Shown here piece after piece: positions 8,352 through 16,227 of a DNA stretch of 64,000 nt. Numbering within the stretch: the stretch's first letter is position 1; each line of letters starts with the position of its first letter. The stretch lies in contig CAMFBH010000001.1 in NCBI GenBank assembly GCA_945948515.1, forward strand, positions 1 to 64,000. Direction: 5' to 3'. Under the pieces are notes generated by a model, which searched no databases, was not told where the DNA came from, and saw only the letters and a program-made list of their open reading frames with translations. The position numbers and the translations under genes were made by a program. This DNA is from an uncultured Clostridia bacterium (GTDB lineage: Bacteria; Bacillota; Clostridia; Oscillospirales; Acutalibacteraceae).

Positions 8352-9758
8352 ATGAGTGAAAAATCAAAGGGTCAGGCTTTAAAGGATATGCTGTTTAACA
8401 AAAAACAAAACTGCATTGAATTTATGAGCGAGGATGAAATTAAAGTTGCAGATGAATTCTGCGAGGGCTACAAGGACTTTCTTTTTAAATGCAAAACAGA
8501 AAGAGAATGTGCCGCAAAGGTTGAAGAAATTGCTTTGAAAAACGGATTTTCTTCCTTTGATGAATTCGGCGGCGCTCTTGAACCGGGCGCAAAGGTTTAC
8601 AGAATGAACAGAGGAAAATCTGTTATTCTTTGTGTTAAGGGTAAAAGAAGCATTAAAGACGGCGTTCGCATTTCCGCCGCTCACATAGACTCTCCCCGAA
8701 TTGACTTGAAGCAATGCCCCGTTTACGAGGACAACAGCCTCGGCTACTTCAAAACACACTACTACGGCGGAATTAAAAAATATCAGTGGACCGCCATTCC
8801 GCTTTCTCTTCACGGAAGAATTTGCAAATCGGACGGAAGCTTTGTTGATGTTTGCATAGGTGAAAAGGCAGGCGAGCCGAAGTTTTGCATAACCGACCTT
8901 CTTCCCCACCTTGCAAGCGAGCAGATGGCAAGAAAATCAACAGAGCTTATTAAGGGAGAGGAGCTTAATGTTGTTATCGGCTCCCGTCCGTTTAAGGATG
9001 ATGAGGTTTCCGAAAAAATCAAGCTCAATATTCTCAACCTTCTTTATGAAAAATACGCCATTGTTGAAAGAGATTTCCTTTCAGCCGAGCTTGAGCTTGT
9101 TCCCGCCTTCACGGTTGACGACATCGGATTTGACAGAAGTCTCATCGGCGGCTACGGTCACGATGACCGCGTTTGCGCTTATCCCGCTCTTCAAGCTATT
9201 ATTGATATAGACGAAGCTCCCGAATACACCTGCATTACTGTTCTCACAGATAAAGAGGAAATCGGCTCGGACGGAAACACAGGTCTTAATTCAAGCTATC
9301 TAAAATATTTCATTGAGGATCTCGCTCGCCTTGAAGGATTTGAGGGAAGAGATGTTCTCAGAAATTCAAAATGCCTTTCCGCAGATGTTAACGCCGCCTT
9401 TGACCCAACATGGTCGAGTGCTTTTGAAGCAAATAACTGCTCCTTTGTTAACAACGGCGTGTGCGTAACAAAATTCACAGGTGCAAGAGGAAAAAGCTCA
9501 ACGAGCGATGCTTCGGCCGAATATGTTTCATGGGTTAAAAACCTACTTGAAAGCAACGGCGTTCTCTGGCAGAGCGGTGAGCTCGGCAAGGTTGATGTCG
9601 GCGGAGGCGGAACGGTTGCAATGTACATTGCAAATCTCGATGTTGATGTTATTGATGTAGGCGTTCCCGTACTTTCAATGCATGCTCCCTATGAAATAGT
9701 TGCAAAAACCGATGTTTATATGGCTTATAAAGCATTTTTAACTTTCTTTACAAAATAA
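8352..9758 (+). CDS. M18 family aminopeptidase (aspartyl aminopeptidase type)
   Basis: Dinuclear zinc aminopeptidase, expected in the cytoplasm, removing N-terminal residues from peptides. Metal and catalytic motifs are present: AAHIDSPRID, GYGHDDRVCAYPAL, DKEEIGSDGNTG and, near the C-terminus, VPVLSMHAPYEIVAK. Length is 468 aa, or 472 from the ATG at 8340. Both starts lie at the end of a long inverted repeat (8223-8351), and neither has an ideal ribosome binding site: GGAAAGG is only 2 bp from 8340. A perfect terminator follows, so it is the last gene of its unit. Confidence 0.93.
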   Translation: MSEKSKGQALKDMLFNKKQNCIEFMSEDEIKVADEFCEGYKDFLFKCKTERECAAKVEEIALKNGFSSFDEFGGALEPGAKVYRMNRGKSVILCVKGKRSIKDGVRISAAHIDSPRIDLKQCPVYEDNSLGYFKTHYYGGIKKYQWTAIPLSLHGRICKSDGSFVDVCIGEKAGEPKFCITDLLPHLASEQMARKSTELIKGEELNVVIGSRPFKDDEVSEKIKLNILNLLYEKYAIVERDFLSAELELVPAFTVDDIGFDRSLIGGYGHDDRVCAYPALQAIIDIDEAPEYTCITVLTDKEEIGSDGNTGLNSSYLKYFIEDLARLEGFEGRDVLRNSKCLSADVNAAFDPTWSSAFEANNCSFVNNGVCVTKFTGARGKSSTSDASAEYVSWVKNLLESNGVLWQSGELGKVDVGGGGTVAMYIANLDVDVIDVGVPVLSMHAPYEIVAKTDVYMAYKAFLTFFTK

Positions 9759-9764
9759 AGTTTT

Positions 9765-9798
9765 ACGGCAGATTTTAAAATCTGCCGTTATATTTTTT
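9765..9798 (+). terminator. Intrinsic terminator after the M18 gene
   Basis: Perfect 12-bp palindromic arms (9765-9776 and 9777-9788) are followed by TTTTTT at 9793-9798. Confidence 0.85.
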
Positions 9799-9806
9799 AA
9801 AACATA

Positions 9807-9844
9807 TTGACAAACAATTATTTAAGTGCTACATTGTAGATGTA
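9807..9844 (+). promoter_or_regulatory. Promoter of the ABC system with a TACAT/ATGTA dyad
   Basis: TTGACA (9807-9812), a 17-bp spacer and TACATT (9830-9835). The dyad TACAT...ATGTA (9830-9844) overlaps the -10 and resembles TACA/TGTA operators of BlaI/CopY-type repressors. That identity is only a suggestion; no such regulator gene is in the window. Confidence 0.65.
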
Positions 9845-9889
9845 AACTGTATCAATCGTAGCAGTACAGACTAAACATTGGTGATGCTT

Positions 9890-10579
9890 ATGTCAAACAG
9901 TATTTTAATTCAAACAAAAAATCTGAAAAAAATTTACCGAGTCGGAAAAGAAAGGGTTTACGCCTTAAACGATGTTTCGCTCGATATTGAAAAGGGCAAA
10001 ATCTGCTGTGTGCTCGGCACCTCAGGTTCGGGAAAATCAACACTTTTAAATATGCTTGCCGGACTTGAAAAGCCAACATCGGGAATTGTTCAGATAGGAA
10101 AGCACAGAATAGATAAAATGAGCGAGCAGGAGCTTGCTAAATTCCGACAGCTACACACAGGTTTCGTTTTTCAGTCATATAACCTAATTCATTCAATGAC
10201 TGCCGTTGAGAATGTTGCTCTTCCGCTTATGTTCAAGGGTATTTCAAAGAACGAACGGCTTGAAAGAGCTCACGAAATGCTCAAGCTTGTAGGACTTGAA
10301 GACAGAGCTAACCACCGTCCGAATGAAATGAGCGGAGGTCAGCAGCAGCGAGTGGGAATTGCGAGAGCGCTTGTTTCGGCTCCCAAGGTTATTTTTGCAG
10401 ATGAGCCCACGGGAAATCTCGACAGCAAAACAACAAACGAGGTTATGAGCCTTATAACCGAAACAGTTCACAAAAACAATCAAACAATGGTGCTTGTTAC
10501 CCACGATTCAAGCGTTGCTGAATATGCAGACATTATTGTTAGGATAACAGACGGCGCAATAGAAGAAATCATTGCATAA
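9890..10579 (+). CDS. ABC transporter ATP-binding protein (MacB/LolD-like)
   Basis: The ATPase of a MacB/FtsX-type transporter, 229 aa. Walker A is GTSGSGKST, the signature is MSGGQQQRVGIARAL, and Walker B is VIFADEPTGNLDSKT, typical of the MacB/LolD subfamily. The start at 9890 is chosen because GGTGAT precedes it at good spacing; in-frame upstream starts exist at 9878 and 9884. It heads an operon with a secreted repeat protein and the permease. The substrate is unknown; this subfamily often handles peptides, lipoproteins or cell-envelope stress. Confidence 0.93.
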   Translation: MSNSILIQTKNLKKIYRVGKERVYALNDVSLDIEKGKICCVLGTSGSGKSTLLNMLAGLEKPTSGIVQIGKHRIDKMSEQELAKFRQLHTGFVFQSYNLIHSMTAVENVALPLMFKGISKNERLERAHEMLKLVGLEDRANHRPNEMSGGQQQRVGIARALVSAPKVIFADEPTGNLDSKTTNEVMSLITETVHKNNQTMVLVTHDSSVAEYADIIVRITDGAIEEIIA

Positions 10580-10592
10580 AGGAGAAAAAAAT

Positions 10593-11984
10593 ATGAAAAA
10601 GAAATTAATCGCAGTTTTGCTTACATTATTATTAACTCTCGGAATTCCGTTTGCATCTGCAACGGCGGAGCAACCCGACGAACAGCCCTCAGCTTCAGCA
10701 TCAACAACCGCTGTTCGCCTTACACCGAACCTAATTATTCAGAGCTTTTCTCCTGCAAAAACAATTCAGGCAGGCTCTTCCTTTACACTTAGCTTTACAC
10801 TTCAAAACACGAGCCGCGACTTCACTCTCAAAAACATTGTTGTTAAGCTTTCGGGCGGTGAGGTGTTCACAGTCAGCAGCTCAACAGATACTGTTTATGC
10901 CGACTCCATTGCACCTCTCGGACAGATAACTCTTTCCAAAAATTTTGTTTGTCAAAAAAATGCAGAATCGGGCACCTATCCTATAACTGCTTCAACAACA
11001 TTTGAATACATTGAAAACGGAGAAAAGCTTCAGGGAACCTCCGAGGTTTCAATGACTTTTCGAGTTAACAAAAAAGAAGAAACAACAGCTAAAAAAAGCG
11101 GCTCTCTTACTCCACAGTTAATTGTTTCCGGATTTTCCTACGGAGGTAAAAATATTGAAGGCGGTGAAAACTTCAATCTCAGCTTCACCGTAAAAAACAC
11201 CTCTAAGGATAAGGATATTAAAAATGTTATTGTTAAGCTTTCAGGCGGCGAGGCATTTATTGTTGCCGAGGGAACAGACACTATCAATGTTGAATCCATA
11301 AAAAAGAATTCCTCAAAAACTCTTTCAAAGCAGTTTACCTGCCTTTCGGCGGCACCTTCGGGAGTTTATCCTGTTTCCGCTTCCATTACATACGAATATT
11401 TTGAAAACGATGAAAAGTCTCAGGGCACATCCGATTTAACAATGAGCGTTCCCGTTGTTCAGCCCGACAAAATTTCCATTGAAAACATCAGTCTCCAAAA
11501 CAATTCTCCCACAGTCGGTCAGGAATCAGATTGCGCTTTTAAGATTATAAACAGCGGTAAAACTCTTCTTTCTAACTGCACAATCACCCTCAGCGATGAA
11601 AGCGGAAAAGTTATAACCTCTTCTTTTATCGGAAATATTGAAGCAGGAACTCAGTTTGAAAGCAACTACAATCTTGCTGTTACATTCGACGAGCCGGAAG
11701 AAAAGCACCTTTGCCTTACCCTTGAATACGAAAACGAGGGTTCACAGAAGAAAAAGGTTGAACAAAAATTTACAACAACCGTTATTGAGGAATTCGATCC
11801 GTTTCAGGATGATACAATTAATTCCGGTGACACAGCCGAAAGCCATTCAAACCTTGTTCCGATTATAATCGGAGTTGCAGCAGCAGTTCTTGTTGTGGGA
11901 ATTATTATAATTGTTGTTGTTCACAAGAAGCGTAAAAAAAGAAAAGCACAAAAGGAATGTGAGGCTTTAGATGAAGAAATCTGA
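10593..11984 (+). CDS. Membrane-anchored extracellular protein with repeated Ig-like (CARDB/COG1361-type) domains
   Basis: The 463-aa product has an N-terminal signal sequence (MKKKLIAVLLTLLLTL) and an outward-facing body. Two near-identical domains of about 115 residues begin LTPNLIIQSFSP (about 45) and LTPQLIVSGFSY (about 175) and share the motif VVKLSGGE or VIVKLSGGE. A third, diverged domain spans about 300-395. A C-terminal membrane segment (VPIIIGVAAAVLVVGIIII) and a Lys/Arg-rich cytoplasmic tail follow. AAAGGAG precedes the ATG. It sits between the ATPase and the permease and overlaps the latter by 14 bp, so it is probably the transporter's extracellular partner. Confidence 0.8.
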   Translation: MKKKLIAVLLTLLLTLGIPFASATAEQPDEQPSASASTTAVRLTPNLIIQSFSPAKTIQAGSSFTLSFTLQNTSRDFTLKNIVVKLSGGEVFTVSSSTDTVYADSIAPLGQITLSKNFVCQKNAESGTYPITASTTFEYIENGEKLQGTSEVSMTFRVNKKEETTAKKSGSLTPQLIVSGFSYGGKNIEGGENFNLSFTVKNTSKDKDIKNVIVKLSGGEAFIVAEGTDTINVESIKKNSSKTLSKQFTCLSAAPSGVYPVSASITYEYFENDEKSQGTSDLTMSVPVVQPDKISIENISLQNNSPTVGQESDCAFKIINSGKTLLSNCTITLSDESGKVITSSFIGNIEAGTQFESNYNLAVTFDEPEEKHLCLTLEYENEGSQKKKVEQKFTTTVIEEFDPFQDDTINSGDTAESHSNLVPIIIGVAAAVLVVGIIIIVVVHKKRKKRKAQKECEALDEEI

Positions 11985-13326
11985 CATTTTTCTTATGGCG
12001 CTGAAAAATCTGAAGGACAGAATGACGCGCACTAAGCTCACTGTAACGGGCGTTGTTATCGGAACATGTGCTATTGTTATTATGATGTCTATCGGAATAG
12101 GAATAGATAAAATGATGACTCGCCAATATGAGCAAAACAGTAATCTTCAAAAAATAACGGTTTACGCTCCCGGCGGAGATTATTATTTTGAAGATGAGGA
12201 AAAGAATAATTCCGATCTACCATTTGACGACAGCACGGTTGAGAACTTCAAGAAGCTCTCTCCTCACATAAAAACGGTTGTGCCGTCAATTTCACTTCAG
12301 GGAAGCGTTAAGATTACACGCGGAAGATACACCTTCTCAGGCGATATAATTGCAACCGACCTAAGCACTATGGAGGGCGTTGGCTACGAGCTTAAAAGCG
12401 GAAGCTTTTCAGGTATCGACAAAGCCTCAACTGTGTTTTTCGGCAGTCAGGGCGCCGCAAACTTTTATGATAATCAGGGAAATCCCGCGCGCTATAAATA
12501 CGATTCAAAGGGCGATATTGTTCAAAGCGATGTAAATCTTATGAACGATTCTTTCACACTATCGCCGTGCATACCTGAAAACGATAACGGAACTCCGATT
12601 ATTTCAGAATCGGAGCTAAGAAAATCGCGTCTCAAAACAGCAGGCATTTTAAAAGAAAACTATTCAGTTGACGGCTCAAGCGGATATTCTGCCTATATTG
12701 ATATTTCGCTTGCAAAGCAGTTACTCGAGCAATATCAAAAGCTGAACAAAAAGCATGAAGAATTCAAATACAGCAAAATGATTGTTCTTGTTGATAATAT
12801 GAAAAATCTTCAAACGGTTAAAAAAACGCTTGAAGACTACGGCTATAACTGCTATTCAGACGATGAGGATTTGGAATATGCAAAAAAGCAAATGCTTGTT
12901 GTTCAGCTTGTTCTCGGTGCAATCGGCGCAATTTCAATGTTTGTTGCCGCTTTCGGAATAAGCAACACAATGGTTATGAGCGTTTATGAGCGAACTAAGG
13001 AAATCGGCGTTATGAAGGTTCTCGGCTGTGAGCTTAAGGATATCAAAGCAATTTTCCTTTATGAAGCCGGGTGCATAGGACTAATCGGAGGCGCAATAGG
13101 TCTTGCTGTCAGCTACATTATTTCGCTGATTGCAAACATAGTGGCGCGGCAGGTTGTTCTTTCCCAATCGGGAGGAGAGGACTTCTATGTTTGCGTTTCG
13201 TCAATTCCGATTTGGCTTGCGGCGGCAGGAATTGCCTTTTCCGTTCTCATTGGAATTATTGCCGGCCTTTCCCCTGCAAAGCGAGCCGTTAAAACAAGCG
13301 CACTCTCGGCAATTCACAACGAATAA
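11971..13326 (+). CDS. ABC transporter permease (MacB/FtsX family)
   Basis: The 451-aa permease has the MacB layout: one N-terminal membrane segment (about residues 22-45), a large extracellular domain of about 240 residues, and three C-terminal membrane segments with the FtsX signature (TKEIGVMKVLGCELKDIKAI). It pairs with the ATPase at 9890 as a mechanotransmission-type ABC system, with the secreted protein at 10593 as likely accessory. Its start lies inside the end of that gene. A terminator follows. Confidence 0.93.
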   Translation: MKKSDIFLMALKNLKDRMTRTKLTVTGVVIGTCAIVIMMSIGIGIDKMMTRQYEQNSNLQKITVYAPGGDYYFEDEEKNNSDLPFDDSTVENFKKLSPHIKTVVPSISLQGSVKITRGRYTFSGDIIATDLSTMEGVGYELKSGSFSGIDKASTVFFGSQGAANFYDNQGNPARYKYDSKGDIVQSDVNLMNDSFTLSPCIPENDNGTPIISESELRKSRLKTAGILKENYSVDGSSGYSAYIDISLAKQLLEQYQKLNKKHEEFKYSKMIVLVDNMKNLQTVKKTLEDYGYNCYSDDEDLEYAKKQMLVVQLVLGAIGAISMFVAAFGISNTMVMSVYERTKEIGVMKVLGCELKDIKAIFLYEAGCIGLIGGAIGLAVSYIISLIANIVARQVVLSQSGGEDFYVCVSSIPIWLAAAGIAFSVLIGIIAGLSPAKRAVKTSALSAIHNE

Positions 13327-13341
13327 TTTATCAGCCCCCAT

Positions 13342-13383
13342 CGGAGCAATTTCTTTGCCTTGCAAAAAATTGCTCCGTTTTTT
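13342..13383 (+). terminator. Intrinsic terminator of the ABC operon
   Basis: CGGAGCAATT at 13342-13351 pairs with AATTGCTCCG at 13368-13377, followed by TTTTTT (13378-13383). Confidence 0.85.
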
Positions 13384-13384
13384 C

Positions 13385-13413
13385 TTGAACTTGTAAAAAA
13401 AATATTCTATAAT
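13385..13413 (+). promoter_or_regulatory. Sigma-A promoter of trxA
   Basis: TTGAAC (13385-13390), a 17-bp spacer and TATAAT (13408-13413), directly after the upstream terminator. Confidence 0.8.
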
Positions 13414-13462
13414 ATTGTTGATATAAAAATTTCTGCGCAAAATATTGGAGGGTGTTGAAATT

Positions 13463-13777
13463 ATGGCAACTGTTTTAAATGATCAAAACTATAACTCTTT
13501 TTTGAAATCAAGTGATAAGCTTATTCTTATTGATTTCTATGCCGATTGGTGTATGCCCTGCCAAATGATGGCTCCTATTGTTGAGGAAATTGCTCAGCAA
13601 TACAGCGATGTTGAGGTTTGCAAGGTTAATGTTGACGACAGCCCTTCTATCGCAGCGGGCTTTGCGGTTCAGAGCATACCAACTCTCGTTTTCATTAAGA
13701 ATATGCAAACGCTTCAAATCAGCGTTGGTCTCCAGCCGAAACAGGATATAGAAAAAATCATTGAAAAATACAAATAA
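13463..13777 (+). CDS. trxA: Thioredoxin with CMPC active site
   Basis: Small cytoplasmic disulfide reductase of 104 aa. The redox motif WCMPC replaces the usual WCGPC. The cis-proline loop SIPTLVFIK is conserved. The start at 13463 follows GGAGGGTG at good spacing. It is a monocistronic unit with its own promoter and terminator, and no thioredoxin reductase lies nearby. The Gly-to-Met change between the cysteines should alter redox potential or partner choice; that is inference. Confidence 0.93.
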   Translation: MATVLNDQNYNSFLKSSDKLILIDFYADWCMPCQMMAPIVEEIAQQYSDVEVCKVNVDDSPSIAAGFAVQSIPTLVFIKNMQTLQISVGLQPKQDIEKIIEKYK

Positions 13778-13787
13778 AATGCATAAA

Positions 13788-13819
13788 AACAGTCCGTATC
13801 ATTTGTGATACGGACTGTT
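13788..13819 (+). terminator. Bidirectional terminator between trxA and the HD-domain gene
   Basis: Fourteen-base arms (13788-13801 and 13806-13819) flank a 4-base loop. The flanking A and T runs suit both of the converging genes. Confidence 0.8.
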
Positions 13820-13827
13820 TTGTTATA

Positions 13828-14412
13828 TTATTTTGTGTGCTCATCAAGAGTGAGGGAATATGCTTCAAGGAAATTATCGCAAAAATACTTAACCTCGGGA
13901 GAATCAATATCGGAAATGATTTTTCTTTGAGATTCAAGCGCTTTTGAAAATTCTTTATTTCCCGCTCTGTCCTCTTCAATGCATTTGATAAGCGCAGACA
14001 GCTTATCGGCGCCTTTAACAAGCTTCCATAATTCAGCATCGCCCTCCTGCTTTAAAAAGAGTGGCTCATAATCCGCACGGAATTCCTCCGGAAGAAGCGA
14101 CAAAAGCCTAAGCGAAGCATTTTTTTCAATATCCTTATAAGCCCGCTTAATATCATCATTAAAATACTTAACGGGAGTCGGCATATCACCGGTTATAACC
14201 TCGGTTGTATCATGATAGAGAGCAAGCATTGCGGCGCGCTCCGCATTATAGCTTTTATTGAATTTTTTATTTCCGATAAGTGCAAGAGCGTGAGCAATAA
14301 CTGCAACCTGATGGCTGTGCTCACAAATATTTTCACTCATTGAATTTCGCATTAAAGCCCAACGATTGATATATTTCATTCGATCAACCATTGCAAAAAA
14401 ACTGTAAGGCAT
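13828..14412 (-). CDS. HD-domain 5'-deoxynucleotidase (YfbR family)
   Basis: A 194-aa metal-dependent phosphohydrolase. The HD signature is visible: histidine in EHSHQVAVIAHAL, the HD-type pair in ALYHDTTEVITGDMPTPVKY, and the distal Asp in KGADKLSALI. This arrangement is typical of YfbR, which dephosphorylates deoxynucleoside monophosphates. The start at 14412 follows GGTGATTG; the frame has a TTG two codons upstream. It lies 24 bp downstream of aspS on the same strand and is probably last in the hisS-aspS unit. Confidence 0.88.
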   Translation of the reverse strand: MPYSFFAMVDRMKYINRWALMRNSMSENICEHSHQVAVIAHALALIGNKKFNKSYNAERAAMLALYHDTTEVITGDMPTPVKYFNDDIKRAYKDIEKNASLRLLSLLPEEFRADYEPLFLKQEGDAELWKLVKGADKLSALIKCIEEDRAGNKEFSKALESQRKIISDIDSPEVKYFCDNFLEAYSLTLDEHTK

Positions 14413-14436
14413 TATCAATCACCATAGCCTTTTCGA

Positions 14437-16227
14437 CTAATCTTCTTTATTAACTGCTTGAATTCCAAGCTCTGACATTTGGATTTCATCAATAGCTCCG
14501 GGAGCTCCGCTCATCAGCTCGGAGGCGTTTTGCACCTTCGGAAACGCCGTAACATCTCTTAGGCTGTCTGCCGAGCAAATAAGCATTGCAAGGCGGTCAA
14601 GACCTATTCCCATTCCGCCGTGCGGAGGCGATGCATACTTATATGCTTCAACAAGGAAGCCGAATTTTTCATCAATCTCCTCCTGCTCCATTCCGAGAAG
14701 CTCAAACATTTTGTTCTGCAACTCGCAGTCCGTTATTCTCATTGAACCTGAGGAAAGCTCGGTTCCGTTTAAAACAAGGTCGAAGGCTTTAGCACGAACC
14801 TTGCCCTTGTCGGTATCAAGATATTCAATACATTCCTCAAGCGGCATGGTAAACGGATGGTGCATTGCCACCCATGTGTTTGACTCCTCATCAAACTCGA
14901 AGAACGGCATTTCGGTAATCCAAAGATAATTCCACTTTCCCTTCGGAATCATATCAAGCTCCTTTGCCACTTCAAGACGAAGAGCACCCATAACGGAAAG
15001 TGCGAGAGATGTTTTATCGGAAACGATAAATACGCAGTCGCCCTTTTCTGCACCGAGCATTTCGAGAAGCTCAGTTAACTCGCCATCCTTAAGGAATTTT
15101 GCAAAAGAGCAGTTCGGCTCCTCGTCAGCCCAGCGAACATAGGCAAGACCCTTTGCACCGATTCCCCTTGCTTTTTCGGTGAGCTTATCGATCTTCTTTC
15201 TTGTGTAAACAGAAGCGCTGTTCTTAGCAATTATCGCACGAACCGAGCCGCCCGCTTCAACTGCATTTTTGAAAACGGCAAAATCCGTTTTTTCAGCCCA
15301 TTCGGTTATGTTTTCAATGGTCATACCGAAACGGGTATCGGGCTTATCCGAGCCGTATTTCTCCATTGCCTCTGCAAAGGTCATCTTTTTAAGCGGAAGC
15401 TCAATATCAACTCCAATAGTTTGCTTCATAAGAGTTTGAATAAAGCCCTCTGCCATTTCCATAATATCCTCGGTATCAACAAAGCTCATTTCAAGGTCAA
15501 TCTGAGTGAACTCTGGCTGACGGTCCGCTCTTAAATCCTCATCTCTGAAGCAGCGAGCAAGCTGAATATAGCGGTCAAATCCGGAAATCATAAGAAGCTG
15601 CTTGTAAATCTGAGGACTTTGAGGAAGAGCATAGAATTTTGAATTATGAATTCTGCTCGGAACAACATAGTCGCGAGCGCCCTCGGGAGTAGATTTAATA
15701 AGCATGGGTGTTTCGATTTCAACAAAATCGTTTGCATAAAAATATTCACGGGCAATCTGCGCAATTTTATGGCGCATGAGAATATTTTTAGTAAGCTTCT
15801 CGCTTCTGAGTGCAAGATAGCGGTATTTAAGAGAGGTTTCGTCGCCAACCTTCTCAGTGTTTGCAATTTCAAAGGGCGGAGTCTGCGCCTTAGATATAAT
15901 TCTGAATTCGCTAACCTTAACCTCAATCTCGCCTGTGGGAAGCTCGGGATTTTTATTTTCTCTTTCAACAACGGTTCCCTTAAGAGCAACAACAAATTCC
16001 GCTCTCACACTCTGAGCCTTTTCAAAAACAGAGCGGTCCGTTTCATCGTTAAACGAAAGCTGAACAACTCCCGTTTTATCTCTCAAATCAATAAAGATAA
16101 GGTTGCCGAGGTCTCTTGTTCTTTGAGCCCAGCCGAAAAGAGTTACCTCTCGGGAACAGTCGGAAAGTCTTAAATTTCCGCAGTAATCGGTTCTTTTTAA
16201 GCCTTTAATTGTTTCCATTTTCTTCAT
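14437..16227 (-). CDS. aspS: Aspartyl-tRNA synthetase
   Basis: Charges tRNA-Asp. The 596-aa length and the GAD-type insertion domain (about residues 290-430) mark the bacterial-type enzyme. The OB-fold anticodon domain is at the N-terminus, and class II motif 2 (RCFRDEDLRADRQPEFTQID) and motif 3 (GIGLDRLAMLI) are intact. It overlaps the end of hisS. Two starts, 16227 and 16218, are possible; GGAGG in the hisS tail serves them. Whether it also charges tRNA-Asn cannot be told here. Confidence 0.96.
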   Translation of the reverse strand: MKKMETIKGLKRTDYCGNLRLSDCSREVTLFGWAQRTRDLGNLIFIDLRDKTGVVQLSFNDETDRSVFEKAQSVRAEFVVALKGTVVERENKNPELPTGEIEVKVSEFRIISKAQTPPFEIANTEKVGDETSLKYRYLALRSEKLTKNILMRHKIAQIAREYFYANDFVEIETPMLIKSTPEGARDYVVPSRIHNSKFYALPQSPQIYKQLLMISGFDRYIQLARCFRDEDLRADRQPEFTQIDLEMSFVDTEDIMEMAEGFIQTLMKQTIGVDIELPLKKMTFAEAMEKYGSDKPDTRFGMTIENITEWAEKTDFAVFKNAVEAGGSVRAIIAKNSASVYTRKKIDKLTEKARGIGAKGLAYVRWADEEPNCSFAKFLKDGELTELLEMLGAEKGDCVFIVSDKTSLALSVMGALRLEVAKELDMIPKGKWNYLWITEMPFFEFDEESNTWVAMHHPFTMPLEECIEYLDTDKGKVRAKAFDLVLNGTELSSGSMRITDCELQNKMFELLGMEQEEIDEKFGFLVEAYKYASPPHGGMGIGLDRLAMLICSADSLRDVTAFPKVQNASELMSGAPGAIDEIQMSELGIQAVNKED

